Positions 22,137 to 34,770 of a DNA stretch of 64,000 nucleotides are shown here, piece after piece; within the stretch, counting starts at the first letter, position 1, and each line of letters opens with the position of its first letter. The stretch spans positions 164,208,961 to 164,272,960 of the forward strand of contig OY821521.1 of the NCBI GenBank assembly GCA_963682025.1. Direction: 5' to 3'. This DNA comes from Cordilura impudica. Lineage: Eukaryota > Arthropoda > Insecta > Diptera > Scathophagidae. The notes under the pieces were generated by a model. That model saw nothing but the letters and a program-made list of their open reading frames with translations. It did not search any database and was not told the DNA's origin. A program made the translations under genes and the position numbers.

Positions 22137-24658
22137 TTAATTATAGAAATTAAAGAGGGCCATTTTAAATTGCATTGCGTTGCTTATGAACTGAATGTTT
22201 GAAGGTAGCAAGTTCCAAAGACGAATTGAATTAATAAAAAACTGCCATTCAGATGTTTGTGTTCGATGTCTAATTGGTATTAAATCATTTGTTCTGCGAG
22301 ATCGAGTGAACGATATTCTATTAAAAAGATAAGAAGGTTCACGGGTATATACAATTTTATGTAATAAAGTCAAGGTACGTATTATTAGTAAATCACTGAA
22401 ACTAACTCCATACATTTTTTTTGAAACTGGTGTAATATGATCATACTTCTGTGATCAGTCCATGTAAGATTATTATTAAAAATTATACCAAGATTCTTTG
22501 TAGTTCTTACAATCTCAATTGCTTGATTGTTTAGTATAACTTCTGGTTCAAAAGTTGATTTCTTGGATTATGGATTAATCACCAGACACTTAGATTTGCT
22601 GGGATTCAAGCAAAGGCCATTGGATGAAGCCCACTTAAAAACACGGTGTAAGTCCTCATTTAGTTTACTTAAGCAATCATCAATATTTTTGTTGTTATTA
22701 CATATATATAATTGAACATCATCAGCATAGATATGAACGCTGCTGTACATTAGTTGCTCTGGTAAATCGTTGACGTATATTGTAAAAAGAAGAGGACCAA
22801 GGATTGATCCTTGAGGAACACCTGTCGATATTGGCAGTGGTCGTGATATTTTTTTATTAGCAAAGACTGACTGTTTACGATCCAATAAGTAGGACGCAAT
22901 TAATCGAGTGGACGACATAGAAAATTTAAACAAAGTTTGCAGTTTCATACAAAGAATTCCATGATCAACCATGTCAAATGCCTTAGAGTGATCTAATAAA
23001 ACAAGAAATGACATGAAACCAGCATCAATATTACTCCGTATTTCCTCCGTGACATCAATAAGCGCAGTTACGCAACTATGCTTAGGCCGAAATCCTGGCT
23101 GTCTGCTTGTAAGTAAGCCATTTCTATTTATGTAATCGTAGATTTGCTTATGTAGTAGCTTCTCAAATACTTTTGATAGAAATGGTAATATAGAAATAGG
23201 TCAGTACTCATTACTGGATTTTGGTGTAGGTATTATTTTAGCATACTTCCAGTTAGCAGGAAAAGTACTTTTAATTATGATATTGTTGAATATGAATGTG
23301 ATATATGGTAACAACACAGGAAGAATAGCTTTTAAAAACTTTGGGTGAATATTATCAAATCCTACAGCATTTGACTTAACAGCTAGGCAACTCCTTGATA
23401 CATCATCTTATGTTACACAATTAAAACTAAATAGTTCACTCTGCTCAGTGATAGGTTGATTAAAAAAATTACTATTCAAAGGTATTGTTGGCAGTCGTGT
23501 GAAAGTTTCATTAAGTAATTCTACATCTATTTCCGTTGTATCTATTATCCTTGGTTTTCCAATACCAATATCACGTATATTTGTCCATGTTTTTTTGGAA
23601 CTAATTGCAGAGTTGAAGACAGATGAATAGTATGTTGATTTAGCACTCTTAATAGCTCGGTTTACTTCTCTCCGTGCGTTACAACATTCTTCATGTAGTG
23701 AATCAGTTTTGAAACGTTTCCAACGACTATAAGCCCTATCTCTGTAAGCAATTGCAGATTTAATATTACCATTAAACCATGGTTTTAATTTAAAACTAGT
23801 TTTTACAGCTTTCAACGGAACCGACCTATTGAAAATTTGTTCAATTTTGTTTTCTAAGAAGTTAAGCTGACTTTCAGCAGATAGCATATAGTAAATTGAA
23901 TTCCAATCAATATTTGCTAAATCAAAAAGCTATGACATATTATCCATATGTTTAAAGTCATAGTATGTGGCATCATTCATAATAAGTTGGATCTGGAAAT
24001 CAAAGGTAAGAAAAATTAAGTCGTGCTTTGAAAAACAGGACGCTGAAATCTGATCATAGAGTAAAACTTTTCCTTTATCGCCAACAAATATTATATCCAA
24101 TAGCGTGTTTGCTGTAGCTAAAAAATGGGTTGGAACTGTTGTATTTGTTGGATAAAGTCCAACTGTTTCCTTATTATTTACTAAATAATTTTCCACTAGA
24201 AGATTTCAGTTGAAATCGCCACATATAACTATATCTTCAAATTTTACTGTTTCATTCTCCAAAGTTTTGAAAAAATTTTGCATATCAACATTGTGATGAG
24301 GTCTGTATACACAACCCACAAGAATTTTGTTTCCATGTGCTGAAATTTCTACAAAGAGATGTTCAATCTTTTCCATTGGCTTGGATTTACAATATAATTT
24401 ACTAGTTATTCCATTTCTAATATAAATAGCAACACCACCTGCATGAGTTACCCTATCACAGCGATATAAATTATAGTCATGCAAATCAAAAATAGTATCA
24501 GAAACAAGCAGGTCAAACCACGTCTCAGATACACATACAACATCAACGCCTGAATTTTCAAATATAAAGGAAAACTCGTCCATCTTATTGTTTAGACTTT
24601 GCGCATTTATGTGACAAATATTTAAACCAGTTTTCTGCTTACAAAGTACTCGAACCAT
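22137..24658 (-). pseudogene. LINE D ORF2: endonuclease and reverse transcriptase, broken
   Basis: The endonuclease has LNICHINAQSLNNKMDEF, VDVVCVSETWFD, GGVAIYIR, VGCVYRPHH and ICGDFN, followed at once by a TGA where Arg is expected. The frame continues in phase to LYPTNTTVPTHF and FSKHDLIFLTF. Then come KPWFNGNIKSAIAYRDRAYS, reverse transcriptase motifs FRPKHSCVTALIDVTEEI, LLDHSKAFDMVDHGIL, GVPQGSILGPLLFTIYVNDL and IYADDVQLY (catalytic YADD intact), and a C-terminal RLWNLLPSNIQFISNAMQF. At least three stops or frameshifts (about 24194, 23407, 23202) and a gap near 22440-22560 break it. Confidence 0.85.
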
Positions 24659-24724
24659 ATCATATCATTTATGTTCATCAAAGATTTATTCAATTGTTAA
24701 TCGCGTGTGTAATTAAGTGCTTGA

Positions 24725-25530
24725 ATGATGAAATTCGATTTAAATAAGTTCTGTTACGTTTGTGGAAAACATGTTTATAGAAAAAACAATTCGCAAAGAA
24801 AACTTAATTCGGACTATTCAAAAGACTTAATAAATGAGTGTGATAAAAGATAAAAAGTGGGCTCCAAAAAAAGTGTGCAAAAACTGCAGCAATCGTTTAT
24901 TGGAGTGAAAAACCCATAAACACCGTGGTATGCTGTTTACTACTCCAACGATTTGGACTAATCCTGGAATTCATAAAAAAGCTAATTGCTATGTATGTAT
25001 GTGCTAATGCAGGTACGTACATTTAATTTGCGGAATTGAAAGTATAATTAAATTTTTGCGGTCTTGAATTTATGCGATTCGAAAACTACAGATTTTCACG
25101 GAAATTTACTTTTATTTAAAAAATCGATAACTTTAAAGCTACAATTTTTATTATAATTTTTTATGTTTCATTCATAAATTTTATTAAATTGTACAGGAGC
25201 AATGAGTAATTAAACATGCAGAAAAAAATATAAATATATATCTGTGGCATCCGCGCAAACTCCCATATTCCATTCTCAAATTGAAAGCTTCAAATCGGAA
25301 AACGAAATGAATTCTGATTTTATTGAAAACCTCGAAATTTAAGCTAATTTTTTTGAAAATATCGAAATGGAAAATGATTTTGTTGGAGAACTCAGTAACA
25401 AGCCTATTCCCTTAAGCAAAATTAAGCTGGATTTCAGCTTACAGAAAGGACGAGACATCAACGTAACCACATACCGAAAACGCCAAGCGAGTATCTAAAA
25501 ATACTTTGTAGAGAATTCGGACAAGGCAAG
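24725..25530 (+). pseudogene. broken gene of an arthropod multicopy cysteine-pair (FCYVCG) family
   Basis: The ATG at 24725 gives KFCYVCGKHVYRK, then (after a frame change) KKWAPKKVCKNC, and in a further frame TPTIWTNPGIHK with NCYVCMC. So three CxxC pairs appear in order. This order (FCYVCG, WAP-C-C, P-IW-P-H-CYxC) matches a family I recall as present in many copies in arthropod genomes, of unknown function and probably zinc-binding. Downstream (25290-25520) are pieces like PIPLSKIKLDFSL and TYRKRQ, where that family has its next conserved blocks. At least three frameshifts or stops. It lies between the arms of the 21073-26309 element. Confidence 0.55.
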
Positions 25531-26329
25531 TGCATATTGATTGTATGTGTATTTAGGATTCGTAACTACTTTCTGAGCAAACATCATTGTCCGACGATGT
25601 TTAATAAAATTCATTATTATCATCGTTATTTATTTAAGCGATGTGTTGTTGAAGGATCACCAGTCATTTTAGTAGAAGAGAACTTGGGAATAACGATTTC
25701 TATTTTGGAGAGTATTCGCTTTGGATCTCAATCATATTTTTAATGCTATCTGAGAAAAGGAAGACTAAGTTGCTTTGTATTATTTATATTGTACAGTTTG
25801 ATTGTAATTGTTATTTATATCATATCGATATTTTTTATTTTTTTTTTTTTTGTATTGAAAATTTTGTATGGAATTTTTTTTTGCGTCTGGTGGAGAAACC
25901 CAAAATGGAAGACCCCTACTTAAATTGTTTGCTCTACATTTTTCTTGAATATATTATATCAAAAATGTACGTAGTTATGGTATAATTTTTGACACTTTGG
26001 AAATAAGGAACTAAAAGGCCCACTTCCGTGGGAACAGGAGGGTTAAAGTGTTCTAAAACAAATATTCACCTCCAAATTTTATGGAACTAATGTCAATGTA
26101 GAATTTTAATCAGAGGACTGGTTAGTCATTTACTTAAATTTTTATGAACCAATCTTTTCTCGAAAAAAAAATTTCAAACCGCGATTTCGCAAAATTTCTG
26201 TCACGGAACCCAAATGTTATATCACATATTTGCATACTTGCCAAGTATTTTTAATCGAGGACTGAGATTTACGTGCCCAAAACAAAAAGTCTGAATTTGT
26301 CACATAGTGTAATTCGTGAATTTAAATAG

Positions 26330-28600
26330 ATTATTTAAAAAAATATTTTCTAAAAGCACTTTTCTGAAAAAACTTTGTTTCCAGAAAAAGCACAATTTCT
26401 TAGAAAATTGATTAAAAAAAAAAATAAACTGTTCTTTGAAAAAACATTACCTCATCTCAAAAAAAAAAAAAATACCTTTTTGTTAAACAAAAGTAGGCTT
26501 TGTTACAAAAAATTTACATTTTCTTAAAAAAGTACCTTTCAAAATAAATACAGAAAAACTGCCTTTTCTTAAAAAAGCCCAATTTAAAAAAAACAGTACC
26601 AGTTCTTAAAAAGTGTCGTTTCTTTATATAGTGCCTTTCCTTAAACAAGGTAGAGATCTTAAAAAAATACTTTTTCTTTAAAAAATATACTTTTTTGTAA
26701 AAAGCTATCGTTTCCTAAGAAAGTACTTTTTCTTAAAAAATATTTTACTTAAAGATAGTTTTCTTTAAAAAAATGTTTTCTCGAAAAAATGTTGATTTCC
26801 TTAGAAAAATACACTTTCTTAAAAATTACTTTTTCTTAAACAATTATTTTTCTTAAAAAGTAACTTTTTCTAAAATAGTAAATTTTCTCAACAAAAGTTT
26901 TAGAGTAGATTTTCTTAAATTACTTCTTCTTGAAGGAAACCTTTTCCTAACAAAGTAAATTTTTAAAAAAAGCACCTTTTCTCAAAAATACCTTTTCTAG
27001 ACAAATAACTTTTCTTAAAAGAGTACCTTTTCTAAAAACAAAAATTACATATTCTCAAAAAAATACTTTTTCTTTAAAATGTATATTATCTTAAAAAGTC
27101 CCTTTGCTTAAAAAAAGTAACTTTTCTTAGTAAAATAGATTTTCGTATAAAGTATCTTTTCTTAAAAAAGTAGCTTTTCTTAAAAAGTGACTTTTCTTAA
27201 AAAAATACTTTTTCTGAAAAAAACTACCATTTTCCTTAAAAAAAATACATTTTCTTAAAAAGTACCTTTTCTTAAAAAAGTAGATTTTCGTAAAAAACTG
27301 CTATTCTTAAAAACATTTTCCGAAGCGAGTATATTTTCTTTAAATAAGTACCTTGTCTCAAAAAGATACCTTCTTAAAAATTACTTTTCTTAAAAAAGAC
27401 ATTTTCTATAAATGTACCTTTTCTGAAAAAAGTACTTTTTATCAAAAAAGTGCCTATTCTATAAAATATATATGTTCTTACAAAAGTACCTTTTCTAAAA
27501 AATTGGGTTTTCTTAATGAAGAAAGAAACTTTTCTCAAAAAAGTACCTTTTCTTAAAAAGAGCCCTTTCTTAAAAAAGTACATCTTCTTTAAAAAGTACC
27601 CTTCCTTAAAAAAAATACTTTTTCGTAATAAACTACGTTTTTTTTTAAAGGTAGATTAGATTTTCTTAAAAAGTGCTTTCTGTAAAAACAAATTACCTCT
27701 TCTTAAAAAAGTACCCTTTCTTAAAAAAGAACCTTCTCTTAAAAACATATCTGCTTTTAAAAAAGTACCTTTTCTTAAAAAAGTAGATTTTCTTATAAAA
27801 TACCTATTCTTAACAAAGTACCTTTCTTAAAAAATACTTCTTCTTAAAAAACTAATTTTTCTTTAAAAAGTACCTTTTCTTAAATGATTAGATTTTATTA
27901 AAAAATAGCATTTCCTTAAAAAAGTACCCAGTCTTAGAAAAATTCTTTTTCTTAAAATGCACTTTTTCTTAAAAAGTACCTCTTCTTAAAGAATTACCTT
28001 TTATTATAAAATTGCCTTTTCTTAAAAAGTTCTTCTGTTAAAAAATCAGTTTTTCTTAAAAAGGTACTTTTTCTTTAAAAAGTACCCTTTTCTTAAAAAG
28101 TACCTTTTCTTAAAATATTGACTTTCCTCAAACAAAAACTTTTTTAAAAAATGTATTTGCTTTAAAAAGGTACTTTTCCTAAAAAGTACATTTACTTAAA
28201 AAATTACCTTTGTGAAAAAAAAAAACTTTTAAAAAAACAATACCTTCCCTTAAAAAAGTAGCATTTCTTAAAAGTAAATTTTCTTAAAAAGTACCTCTTC
28301 TTAAAAAATAACCTTTTCTTAAAAAGCATTTTGCTTTTTGTTTATTTTATTTTGTTGCCAGATTTAAAAATAAAAACACTCCTGAAGAAAATGAAAATAA
28401 AAATTAATTGATTTTTATTTACACAAAATTTGACCACCATTAGCCCGTAAGGAAACAAAATTAAAAAGTACCTTTTCTCAAAAAAGTAACAGTTTTCAAA
28501 AAATTACCTCTTTTGTTTAAAGTATTAAAAAAGCAAATATTCTTTTAAAATAAAAATTACCTTTTCTTTAAAAAGTAGCTTTAAGAAAAAATGTACAAAT
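26330..28600. repeat. satellite-like array, unit about 18-20 bp (TTTTCTTAAAAAAGTACC)
   Basis: More than 2 kb of degenerate tandem repeats built from CTTTTCTTAAAAAAGTAC, with units drifting in length between about 15 and 22 bp. A break at about 28330-28460 interrupts it. Each unit is nearly self-complementary (TTCTTAAAAAAG). Open frames within it are repeat by-products. Confidence 0.85.
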
Positions 28601-28969
28601 GAAAATTATTTCCACTCTGATTTTTTAATATTTTGATAACCCAAACATGAACATTTCTCAAAATTGTTTACATATTTGAACTCCATGGGTTCACTATGGG
28701 CCATAACAAGTGTATTTGCCCAAGGAACTATACCTCTAAAATCATTTTCGAGCCTGCCAAAATTTCGATGAAGATATTTTCATGATATGTTCCATAATAC
28801 TCATTCAAATGAAAAACAATTATTGAAAATGTGTATACCGGGGGTTTTTTGGTTAGAAAATCCATTTTTCACATTTGTTTTTATTTTTGATGGATTTTTT
28901 TCACATTTGTGGGAAAAATTGACGAAATTATTGCACAAATTTTTTTTGTAACAATAATAATATATAATA
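28600..28969. other. no gene seen
   Basis: A/T-rich DNA without repeat structure I can name and without a supported reading frame. Confidence 0.4.
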
Positions 28970-29334
28970 CTAGCAGATTCCAGCACTTGAAATTCGACTG
29001 CAATTTCTAGGCAGCTTTACTTTTCAACTTAACCAATTCACAAACCAACACTTTTATAGCTTATTATTATTGTGAATGAAGATAACAAACTCATTAACAA
29101 ACACACTAATAAATTTAATAAAACACACATAGCATATGTACAATTTTATGTATGTGTTAGTAGCAACTTTAAATGCAATTTACTCAAAATAAAGAAAAAA
29201 TTTAAAAATCTGTAAATCTACAAAACGGCGAAAAGAAATACCTTTCAAATAATATACGTTTGGTCAAAATCGGGATAAAACGGTAGAACAAAGCATCGGT
29301 CACAAGAAATCGCCTAGCCAATTAATATTATCGA
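28970..29334 (-). mobile_element. non-autonomous Helitron, copy B
   Basis: On the minus strand it runs from TCGATAATATTAATTGGC to CTAG, with A (28969) and T (29335) flanking. The terminal hairpin is weakened to GCAGTCGAATTTCAAGTGC. Length 365 bp, same body as copy A (GCGATTTCTTGTGACCGATG near the 5' end). Confidence 0.78.
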
Positions 29335-29423
29335 TAATAATAGCACATATTTTTTCTCCTTTTTCTATTTTTTTCGATTTTTTTTTCGGTAACCAAAAAA
29401 AAGGTTGGGCTTGAAAATACTTA

Positions 29424-29538
29424 GGGCCGTATGCAAAAAAATTAAAGTGTGCTTCAAGTAGACTTTGTCAACAAATTTTATATGAAAAGCATACAATAAA
29501 GTCTACTTGAAGTTGACTTTAATATTTTGCATACGGGC
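29424..29538. mobile_element. 115-bp MITE with 42-bp TIRs and TTA duplication
   Basis: The arms begin GGGCCGTATGCAAAA and GCCCGTATGCAAAA and are inverse copies through CTTCAAGTAGACTTT, leaving a loop of about 30 bases. It is flanked by TTA at 29421-29423 and 29539-29541. A 3-bp TTA duplication and GGGCC ends suggest the PIF/Harbinger group. Confidence 0.8.
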
Positions 29539-29779
29539 TTAGGGCTTATTGCAAGGGAAAAAAAATCGTTGGAGCGGTTTTTGAGTAAAGAAGATTTTAT
29601 TTATTATTTTTTTTTCGTTTATTTCGTGTTTCTTTTTTGATAGTTTGTTTTTTTAATTATATATTTTTTATTTTCTTTTATATATATATTTTTTTTTTTT
29701 GTTTTTTTTTAATTCATTTTATATTTAAATTATTAAAAATAACAGTAATAACAAAATTATAAATTTAATATATATGTAT

Positions 29780-30083
29780 ATATGTTAATATTATAAATAC
29801 GTGAAGGTAAATTTTTAATTCCCTTTTTAAGCAATATCCGGGCACGGAGGAGTGTGAAAATTGGCATAGTTATAGTTCATATGGAGGAGAAGCTGAGAAT
29901 GATAAAATGTATGTATTGAATTGTGAATTGCTAAAATTTATTAACATACCTTTAGGCTCATTTAAATATTCATAAATTTTTTATATATATATAGATTAAC
30001 TCAACACTGGAAGAAAAAAATTGAATGAAAAAATAATATTTCCTAGAATTTGCACTCGAATTTCGAGTGCTGGGCTATACTAG
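29780..30083 (+). mobile_element. Helitron-type repeat, second family, 3' end intact
   Basis: It ends at 30083 with the perfect palindrome GCACTCGAATTTCGAGTGC, then TGGGCTATACTAG. That is the same 3' module as copies A-C, but the body differs (AATACGTGAAGGTAAATT near the start, CGGGCACGGAGGAGTG at about 29840). The 5' boundary is approximate. Confidence 0.6.
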
Positions 30084-30345
30084 TATATATTAATACGTAA
30101 AGGTAAACTTTTGTACCCCTTTTAATGCAAAATGCGAGCACGGAGGAGTGTAAAATTTGGCACAATTATAGTTCTATGAAGAAGAAGTGCAGAATGATAA
30201 TAAAATTTTTGTATAATGTGTGAAAAATATATTAAATTAAATAAAATAATATTTAATAATAAATAATTTTGCAAGAGCCTAAAGGTATCAGTTTTAGCCA
30301 ATTCACAAACCATTGAAATTCGTTATAGTTGTATGTATATCACAC
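30084..30345 (+). mobile_element. second tandem copy of the 29780 repeat, partial
   Basis: It directly follows the CTAG end of the previous copy and repeats its body (AATACGTAAAGGTAAAC, GCGAGCACGGAGGAGTG, TAGTTCTATGAAGAAGAAG). Its own 3' hairpin is missing. Confidence 0.55.
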
Positions 30346-30559
30346 GCCCTGTGTTGAATCGTGAATTACTAAAAATAATAATAAAGATAACAATAAAAAA
30401 GATAACAATAAAATAAAGATAACAATAAAATTAAAAAAATAATAAAAAAAAAAACAAAATTATATCATAAACAACATATAAAATTTCTCTGTTTTCTGTT
30501 TTATTACCGTCTTTTTATTTGTATTTTTTATTTTTATTTTTGTTATTATCTTTTTATTT

Positions 30560-31008
30560 TTATTTTTTTATAACTTCTAATGAATTATTTTACATTTTTG
30601 CAATAAATTTGATTCAAACAATTGTTGTCGTTTTTATAGGGGTGTATCAGATTTTTCCGATCGCGAGTGAATAATGTTTTAATTTTTAGATGCACGCGTT
30701 CAAGAATATGTTCTGTTCTTTTAGCAGTACACGTGCAAGAACAGAGCTTAAAATAAAGCTACACCATAATCTGTGGGGTTTAGGTGTGTTCGAAACAAAA
30801 ATTACGTGATAGAAACATGTTCGTGTACATAACGAAATATTAAAACGAAACACAGTCGTGATTGTGTTCGGCACCGTACAAAATTTAGAAACACACATAA
30901 TTGATATCTAAATAAAAATATGTGTTTGTTGGTCTGAGCTATGTTTGTTTACATATATATACGAGTTTTTTATTCAGTGTGCGTTTTTTTCTGAACTCTA
31001 GAATAAAC
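30560..31008 (-). mobile_element. Foldback-like element, one arm
   Basis: Arm sequence runs from AACAATTGTTGTCGTTTTTA (30618) to TTTTTTTCTGAACTCTAG (about 31005), the same outer end as the 19018 copy in inverse orientation. It has one tandem unit or less. Its inner flank (30440-30560) matches 46980-47060, so the two are one subfamily. Confidence 0.7.
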
Positions 31009-31198
31009 GCTTACTAAAAGGAGTTTAATACAAGATTTGTTTTAGTTTTCAATAATTAGATATGAACTTTCTCATATCTACATGTCACAAATTAATAATA
31101 GTAGCACTAAAAATATGTTATGCTCTTTATATTATTATTATTATTATTATTATATCCTCTATGCCTGAAAAAACTCGGATACAAGATCCGCTATCGTA

Positions 31199-31257
31199 GC
31201 GAATGGTATAGGGTATTTTCTAGTCGATCTAGACCGACAATAATTTTGTTACTTGTT
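31199..31257 (+). mobile_element. HINE-1 3'-end fragment
   Basis: It contains ATGGTATAGGGTATTTTC, the palindrome TCGATCTAGACCGA (one mismatch) and a TTGTTACTTGTTT end. Only the terminal module is present; it follows a short ATT microsatellite (31130-31152). Confidence 0.65.
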
Positions 31258-32164
31258 TATATTTTGTTTTATGTTCGTATTTGTTAAATATATTACAATT
31301 ATAACATACCTGAAAATTTTCTAAAAAGTACCACGTGGTACAAAAAGTACACAATTTAGGGATAATTGGTGTGTTTACATGAAATGTATTTTCCATATGT
31401 AAAGTCACAAACACATACCTGAATATAATTATTTCCTTACATTTTTATTTATTTCTACTATTTTTGCCACAAAAAAAAATATATTTGGAATAAACTACAA
31501 AATCTGATTATATAGTAAACAAACAACAGCTGATCACATTGTAAACCGCAAAAACATATTGAGGATATTCACAAGGGTGTCCTAACTGTTGTATGTGTCG
31601 TATGTGCTAAAATTTTACAGCAGTTGTATAACTGATATTTTTCATACAAAAAAACTAAAGACAATGCAATGCACTATGGTTTCAAACATAACTTATCTTG
31701 GCCAAAATTATAAAAATGAAAAAAAATATATTTTAAATGGAATTAACATTATGTTTTTGATAATTAGAACTAATTTTATAAATAAGTTAAAACTGTGTAA
31801 TAACGTATAAAATGAAATTAATATGTACAAAATGTAAATTATTTTTTTTTTATTCGAATAAAAACCAATAAGAAAGCTGAAATTTTTAAAATTTGAAAAT
31901 AGCCAAACAATATACCTAAAAAGAAACCAATTCATAAAACATTCAATGCCCATAATGCATTAATTACGGTTAATTAATCTTTATTTCATTTATTCTATAA
32001 CACATTAAGAGTGGAAAGCTTAAAAACAATTGACCTTAGTTCGAGATTTCGGTTAACTAGATGTTAATATAATATTATTTAAAAAAAAAAATCAGCCAAA
32101 CACTGAATTAATATAAATAAAACACATTTTTAATAAAAAGTGCAGTAAAGGGTTAATAATATAA
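31258..32164. other. no gene seen
   Basis: A/T-rich DNA, several short open frames on both strands without domains. No TIRs or tandem repeats noticed. Confidence 0.4.
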
Positions 32165-32285
32165 AAAAATGCATTAAAGGATTTAAACTTTAAGCGGATC
32201 AACCCAAAGAATTTGCTGAAATAATTTGGTATTAAGTTTAAGTAGCAAAAATTCGGCACAGCCGAATTTAACACTCTTACTTATT
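32165..32285 (+). mobile_element. HINE-2 3' end
   Basis: It ends with ATTCGGCACAGCCGAAT and TTAACACTCTTACTTATTT. The upstream part (AACCCAAAGAATTTGCTG, ATTTGGTATTAAGTTTAA) matches 40190-40245 in inverse orientation. HINE-2 is my name for a sister family of HINE-1 with the same end layout but a different palindrome. Confidence 0.65.
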
Positions 32286-32938
32286 TTCTAATAACAACTG
32301 AACTGCAAGCGATCTAAAATTTAACATACAGTATATGAATATAAGTATTTATACATCATCGAACCCATTTAGAGCTGAAGTTAAATTCTAAAAATAAAAT
32401 TAATATACATCATCATTCAAGAACTTTGGTCTAGTCTCACTACACTCAAATCAGTATGTATATGAATTTATTATCGCCTAAAACTTTTTGTTGGGGGGAT
32501 ATCTTCGTGTCCAACTAACTCCCTTTTTAAAAAAATTTTAAATTCTCTTTTTATTATGCAACATTTTTTAACCATTAACAAACATGTTTATGTCCATATT
32601 TGTGTATAAACTATTTTTAATAGCCATTACAATGATTATGAGGGGTCTTTTAAAACAATAAAATCCTCATTTGTATGTTAATAAAAATCCTACAAACGAA
32701 AAAATTTCAAAATAATAACACACATTTGTATAAAATAATCGTTGAAACATATAGAAAAACAAATTATTACTTGAATGGAATGAAGAAAAGAATATAATAA
32801 AACTATTTTGCAAATTCAGTTAAACAAAGGCTGAAACAAACAAAAAACAGAAAACATGTGTAAATAACTTAAAGAATGTTAATATACCACACAAATTACT
32901 GTAACAAAATAGAAAAAAACAACGAAAAACATCAAATA
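32286..32938. other. no gene seen
   Basis: A/T-rich DNA between two HINE copies. Nothing recognised. Confidence 0.4.
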
Positions 32939-33648
32939 AAACAAGTAAGAAAATTATAGTCGGTCTAGACCGACTATACGATACCCTATACCATGCGTTT
33001 AGAAACCCTATCTCTTAGGCCCAACTAACTGGACATTGAAAATAAGCAAAAACCAAATTTGAGTGCGATTTTTATTCATTTTTTTGGCTGCAGATATGAA
33101 AAAGTTCATATCGGATGCTATATCTATAAACGGACTAGGTCCAAAAATGGACCGATCCTGATCATGTTTGGTAAAGTCTCTTGTATTTTGCAAAAATATG
33201 TACAAACAAAATTTGAGAAGAATCAGTGCTCATTAGTGGATGTAATGAACGCATACAAACCCAATTTGAGTAAGATCTATATGACAATTTGGATCTTATG
33301 GCAATTTATGTCGATTTCATATGGGTAATTTGTATGGGGGCTAGGTCTGAACATGGACCGATTCTCACCAATTTCAATAGCGTTCATCCCATGGCCGATA
33401 AAAGCTTATATACCAAATTTCATCAAAATATATTCATATTTGCGACCTGCAGTTTGATTACAAGCTTTACATGGACACAAAGACGGACGGACGGACGGAC
33501 GGACGGACGGACATTGTTAAATCAACTCAGAAAGTGATTCTGATTCGATCGGTATAATTAAAGATGGGTCTAGGTCAAATATTTTTGGTTGTTACAAACA
33601 GCAGCACAAAGTCATTATACCCAAACCACATAGTGGTATAGGGTATAA
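32939..33648 (-). mobile_element. HINE-1 copy f, with internal deletion
   Basis: Both ends are intact, including the perfect palindrome and CCACATAGTGGTATAGGG. About 100 bp are missing near 33228, where CAGTGC joins directly to CATTAGTGGATG. The (GTCY)n block is long (GACG/GACGG repeats, 33480-33513). Confidence 0.8.
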
Positions 33649-33948
33649 AAACATGACAAAAACCCCAGAATGTCATCAAAAATGAAACACTAAAACCAAC
33701 CACAAAATAAAAAAACATTTATTATATGATTTCTATAGAAAAAAAGGCTATATATACAAATGCTGGGGGTAAAATTTATGATCTTTATAAATTGAGCAAC
33801 AAGAAAAAATATAAATAAATTTTTGCAAATCAAGGTGGCCATTTGTATACAAAGGAGACGAAATAATTACTGAGTTTTATTATTTAATTTTGTAAAACTG
33901 AATTCTATTTCAGAGAAAAACGTTAAAAATTTAATTAAATTTTTAAAT

Positions 33949-34745
33949 TAAACAAGTAAGAAAATTATAGTCGGTCTAGACCGACTATACGTTACCGATG
34001 TACGATGGTTTAGAGACCCTATCTCTTCGGTCCAACTAATTCGAAATAGAAAATAAGCATAAACCAAATTTGAGTTTCATTGTTATTAATTTTTTTGGCT
34101 GCAGATATGAAAAAGTTCATATCGGATGCTATATTTATATGGGGATTAGATCGAAAAGCGGACCGATCCTGACCATATTTTATAAAGTCACTTACATTTT
34201 GAAAAAATATAAACAAACCAAATTTGCGAAAAATCTGTGCAATATTTTTGTTTTTTGATAGATTTAAGTGAAGATCGGGAAGCAGCTCTATATGGGGCTT
34301 ATGACTAAGAATTGTCTTATAGGAATTATTTTTGGACTACTGATTAATGGATATAATAAAAACATACAAACCCAATTTGACTGAGATCTATGTGATAATT
34401 TGGATCTTATGGCAATTTATGTCGATTTCATAGGGATCATTTGTATGGGGACAAGGTCTGAACATGCACCGATTTTCACCAATTTCAACAGCGTTTATCC
34501 TATGGCCGGTTAAAGCTTATATACCAAATCTCATCAAAATATGTTCATATTTGCGATCTGTAGTTTGATTACAAGGTTTACATGAACACACAGACGGACG
34601 GACGGACATCGCTAAAACGACTCAGAAAGTGATTCCAAGTCGATCGGTATAATAAAAGATGGGTCTATGTCAAATATTTATGGTAGTTACAAACAGCAGC
34701 ACAAAGTCATTATACCCAAACCATATACAGGTAATAGGGTATAAT
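33949..34745 (-). mobile_element. HINE-1 copy g
   Basis: The 3' end has AACAAGTAAGAAAATTATAG and the intact palindrome. The 5' hairpin has decayed to CCATATACAGGTAATAGGG. Its 5' end faces that of copy h only about 25 bp away. Confidence 0.78.
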
Positions 34746-34770
34746 AAAAATATTTAAAAAAATTTTGGTT

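Noticed and set aside
27353..27583. Open frames on both strands in the T/A-rich array
   Set aside because: Low-complexity satellite translation, no domain.
26330..28600. CRISPR-like or telomeric array
   Set aside because: Units are contiguous and degenerate without unique spacers, and the host is a eukaryote; the unit does not resemble a telomere repeat.
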